Part shown: positions 62,376 through 64,000 of the stretch, piece after piece
Layout: the number at the start of each line of letters is the position of its first letter
Position numbering within the stretch: position 1 is the first letter of the stretch
Assembly: GCA_018105865.1 (NCBI GenBank)
Contig: CM030851.1
Location: 5,535,828-5,599,827, forward strand
From: Metaphire vulgaris
Lineage: Eukaryota > Annelida > Clitellata > Crassiclitellata > Megascolecidae
DNA length: 64,000 bases
Direction: 5' to 3'
The notes under the pieces: model-generated
What the model was told of the DNA's origin: nothing
The model's input: only the letters and a program-made list of their open reading frames with translations
Databases searched by the model: none
Program-made: the position numbers and the translations under genes

Positions 62376-62847
62376 TGCTGCAAAAAATGCCAGTCTTCAG
62401 ATTTTTCGGAACGCCGCTCCGCCTCGTTCCGGGACAAAAAAGCCCTGGTTACAGTTAGCTTAAACCACACTAGGGTACAGCTTATTAACTATAGTAGCAA
62501 AAGGAGCACATATTATGCAAAAATGTGCCTGAAAATAACCCAACATATCTCTGAAAAAGAGCAAACTGAGGAGTGGTAACTATCCCACTACCAGGATGAG
62601 GGCTTAAAAATGATGATCACATTGAAGAATAACTGATTGACTCTGATTTGGAAATTAGCAGCCATTGATGCAGTGCTTCAGATATGATGGTTATTTAGAC
62701 AATTCCACAAATGCAAACACTTAATTCACATTAAACGAAACTTTGGAAATCACAAAATGTATAAATTACATACAGCACAAATAATGTCATTACACATAAA
62801 ACCATATATATGAAATAAAGCAATATGCATGAAAAAATGTAAATTAC
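62376..62847. other. intronic, nothing recognised
   Basis: GGAACGCCGCTCCGCCTCGTTCC at 62410-62432 (23 nt, imperfect hairpin with GGAAC/GTTCC ends) is the only notable structure before the host exon donor. Confidence 0.35.
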
Positions 62848-62900
62848 CTTTATAAGAAATGCCACATCAACAGAAATCTTCAAAAAAAGAACTGACTCAT
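62848..62900 (-). CDS. ICE1: ICE1-like host gene, exon 1 of those visible
   Basis: Donor ATAAAG|GTAATT. Two acceptors are possible: TATCATGTTGCAG (5' end 62900, 53 nt, entering phase 1) or CAACTTTCTTTCAG (5' end 62971, 124 nt, entering phase 2). Both give the frame DESVLFLKISVDVAFLIK and leave in phase 0. The second acceptor has the better pyrimidine tract and would add EHYIDFIGNSIKCTVYSSVY. Upstream exons lie outside the window. Confidence 0.5.
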
Positions 62901-63007
62901 CTGCAACATGATAAACACTACTATATACAGTACATTTAATACTATTACCAATGAAGTCAATATAATGTTCACTGAAAGAAAGTTGATCAATGTTATAACA
63001 TTTACAT

Positions 63008-63080
63008 AGAGTACTGTATTTACATGCATACGACACACACATTATGCAGGTTTAACCTACTGCACACTCCTGCGCATTAC
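63008..63080. mobile_element. single end related to the CCGTATTTT family
   Basis: GTACTGTATTTACATGCATA, CGACACACACATTATGC, then CGCATTACACGCATATGAGC. Matches the terminal plus subterminal layout at 43070 and 57556. No partner end in the window. Confidence 0.45.
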
Positions 63081-63580
63081 ACGCATATGAGCGTTATAGG
63101 AAAAAATTTTTACACTTCGCCAACTTTAAACCCAAGCGCATCTAAGTAAGCAATTTAGTCAATATCAAACAGCCCTTAATATTCTTGATTGCAATTAAGC
63201 CATAATATAACAGCAAGACGTCTAAAGTGAAAAAGATTTGGACTGGTAACGATTAAAATTTTCTTGTTTGATTAATTGGAAATTTTTAAAATAAATAAAT
63301 AAATTAATTTTGATCAAAATAATTACATATAGCTTTTAGCTGAGCTCCTTGCATTGCAACTCTGCATATTGTCTACTTTGCCGTCTGCAGTCACCGGTAG
63401 CTTACAAACAAAACAAAAGTGCTTGCTCATCTCTCCCCATTAAATGCTTAGCTGCAGCATTGCTTTCATTACTTGCCATTGTTGTTTAAACGGAATAGAA
63501 ATATAGTAAGCTAAGTACTAAGTAGGTATTCAAGTAAATAAACTACAAATATATTAAAATTTAATCGAAAAATTAATCGA
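63081..63580. other. intronic, nothing recognised
   Basis: AT-rich around 63270-63320. No supported frame on either strand. Confidence 0.3.
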
Positions 63581-64000
63581 TTAACCCGTTCTCGGGTAAC
63601 GCCGTCTATAAATGGCGCCCGAAAATCATATCCAAACGGCGAACACCGTTTATAAACGGCGCGCCACATAAACATGTGTGTACCCCGGACAATGAAGTTT
63701 TAAACCGCCCCGAAGTAACTATTTGATTTAGTTACTATCCATTCGATAGATAGCAGCACTTTCTTCGCTGTTGTTGACTATATAAGCAAGAAAACTTGCC
63801 GTTGATCGTCCAAATGCTGGAATATTGCATTGAAATGCCTCGAAAAAGACTCAAGTCTGGGGTTTGAAAAATCATAACTCCGCCAATTTTGGCCCGATCT
63901 TCAAAATTTTTGCAATGTTATGTTCCAATCACACCGCCCTAAAACTTTCTCACTCACAGTTGAGGGGTCACCGCTGAAAAATTTTTGCTATTGCGCTTTG
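63581..64000 (+). mobile_element. TTAA-flanked MITE, copy E (runs off the window)
   Basis: TTAA at 63581-63584 followed by CCCGTTCTCGGGTAACGCCG, the hairpin CACCGTTTATAAACGGCG, then TATCCATTCGATAGATAGCA, the CATTGAAATGCCTCGAAAAA block and the first bases of the internal unit. Same order as copy B read in reverse. Confidence 0.85.

Overview
This window is nuclear DNA from an animal, most likely an invertebrate, judging from spliced exons inside multi-kilobase introns, many LINE families, hAT and Tc1/mariner elements, tRNA-derived SINEs and a Ty3/gypsy fragment. No bacterial operon, rRNA gene or CRISPR array is visible. The species cannot be named from the sequence alone.

The most important feature is easy to miss because every piece of it is short. 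On the minus strand nine small exons run from about 62.9 kb down to about 18.1 kb: 62848-62900, 56897-57031, 51636-51724, 45527-45558, 42693-42818, 39841-39923, 33463-33625, 24129-24299 and 18115-18311. Each has a pyrimidine-rich AG acceptor and, except the last, a GT donor. All reading phases agree across every junction without adding or skipping an exon. From recall of the family, with no alignment run, the conceptual protein resembles the C-terminal half of ICE1, the little elongation complex subunit 1, which supports RNA polymerase II and III transcription of small nuclear RNA genes. The whole window therefore reads as the 3' part of one host gene whose introns (2.7 to 11.1 kb) are filled with transposons.

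Layout by region. 0-4.7 kb: LINE fragments, a TTAA-flanked MITE, a palindrome-rich minisatellite MITE, two opposed tRNA-SINEs and a MITE with TACYGTATTTTCGCAC ends. 4.7-12.7 kb: a 2.3 kb CR1/L2-like LINE, then two LINEs broken by precisely datable insertions (a TTAA element, a GCTGTCCATTAAT MITE, and a hAT MITE inside another hAT MITE). 12.7-17.9 kb: further LINE pieces, a third SINE, and a LINE chimera inside a GGGTACCCG-ended element. 18.1-24.3 kb: the last two host exons, a decayed transposon-type ORF family and a mariner with long inverted repeats inside a LINE. 25-32.3 kb: one Jockey-like LINE spread over 7 kb by three insertions. 32.3-49.8 kb: SINE-like elements, hAT MITEs, LINEs, 15-bp-period arrays and four host exons. 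49.8-55.5 kb: a hAT transposase remnant containing a fold-back MITE, another host exon, and a TTAA element carrying a LINE. 56-64 kb: two host exons, a 2.0 kb element with a degenerate minisatellite, a gypsy pol fragment whose integrase end lies upstream of reverse transcriptase, and the start of another TTAA element.

No transposon in the window looks active. Reading frames carry stops and frameshifts, and most LINEs are truncated at the 5' end with microsatellite tails. The nesting gives a relative order of insertion: LINEs were hit by TTAA elements and hAT MITEs, and these in turn were hit by younger LINEs. Identities of families are from motif recognition only; no database search was run.
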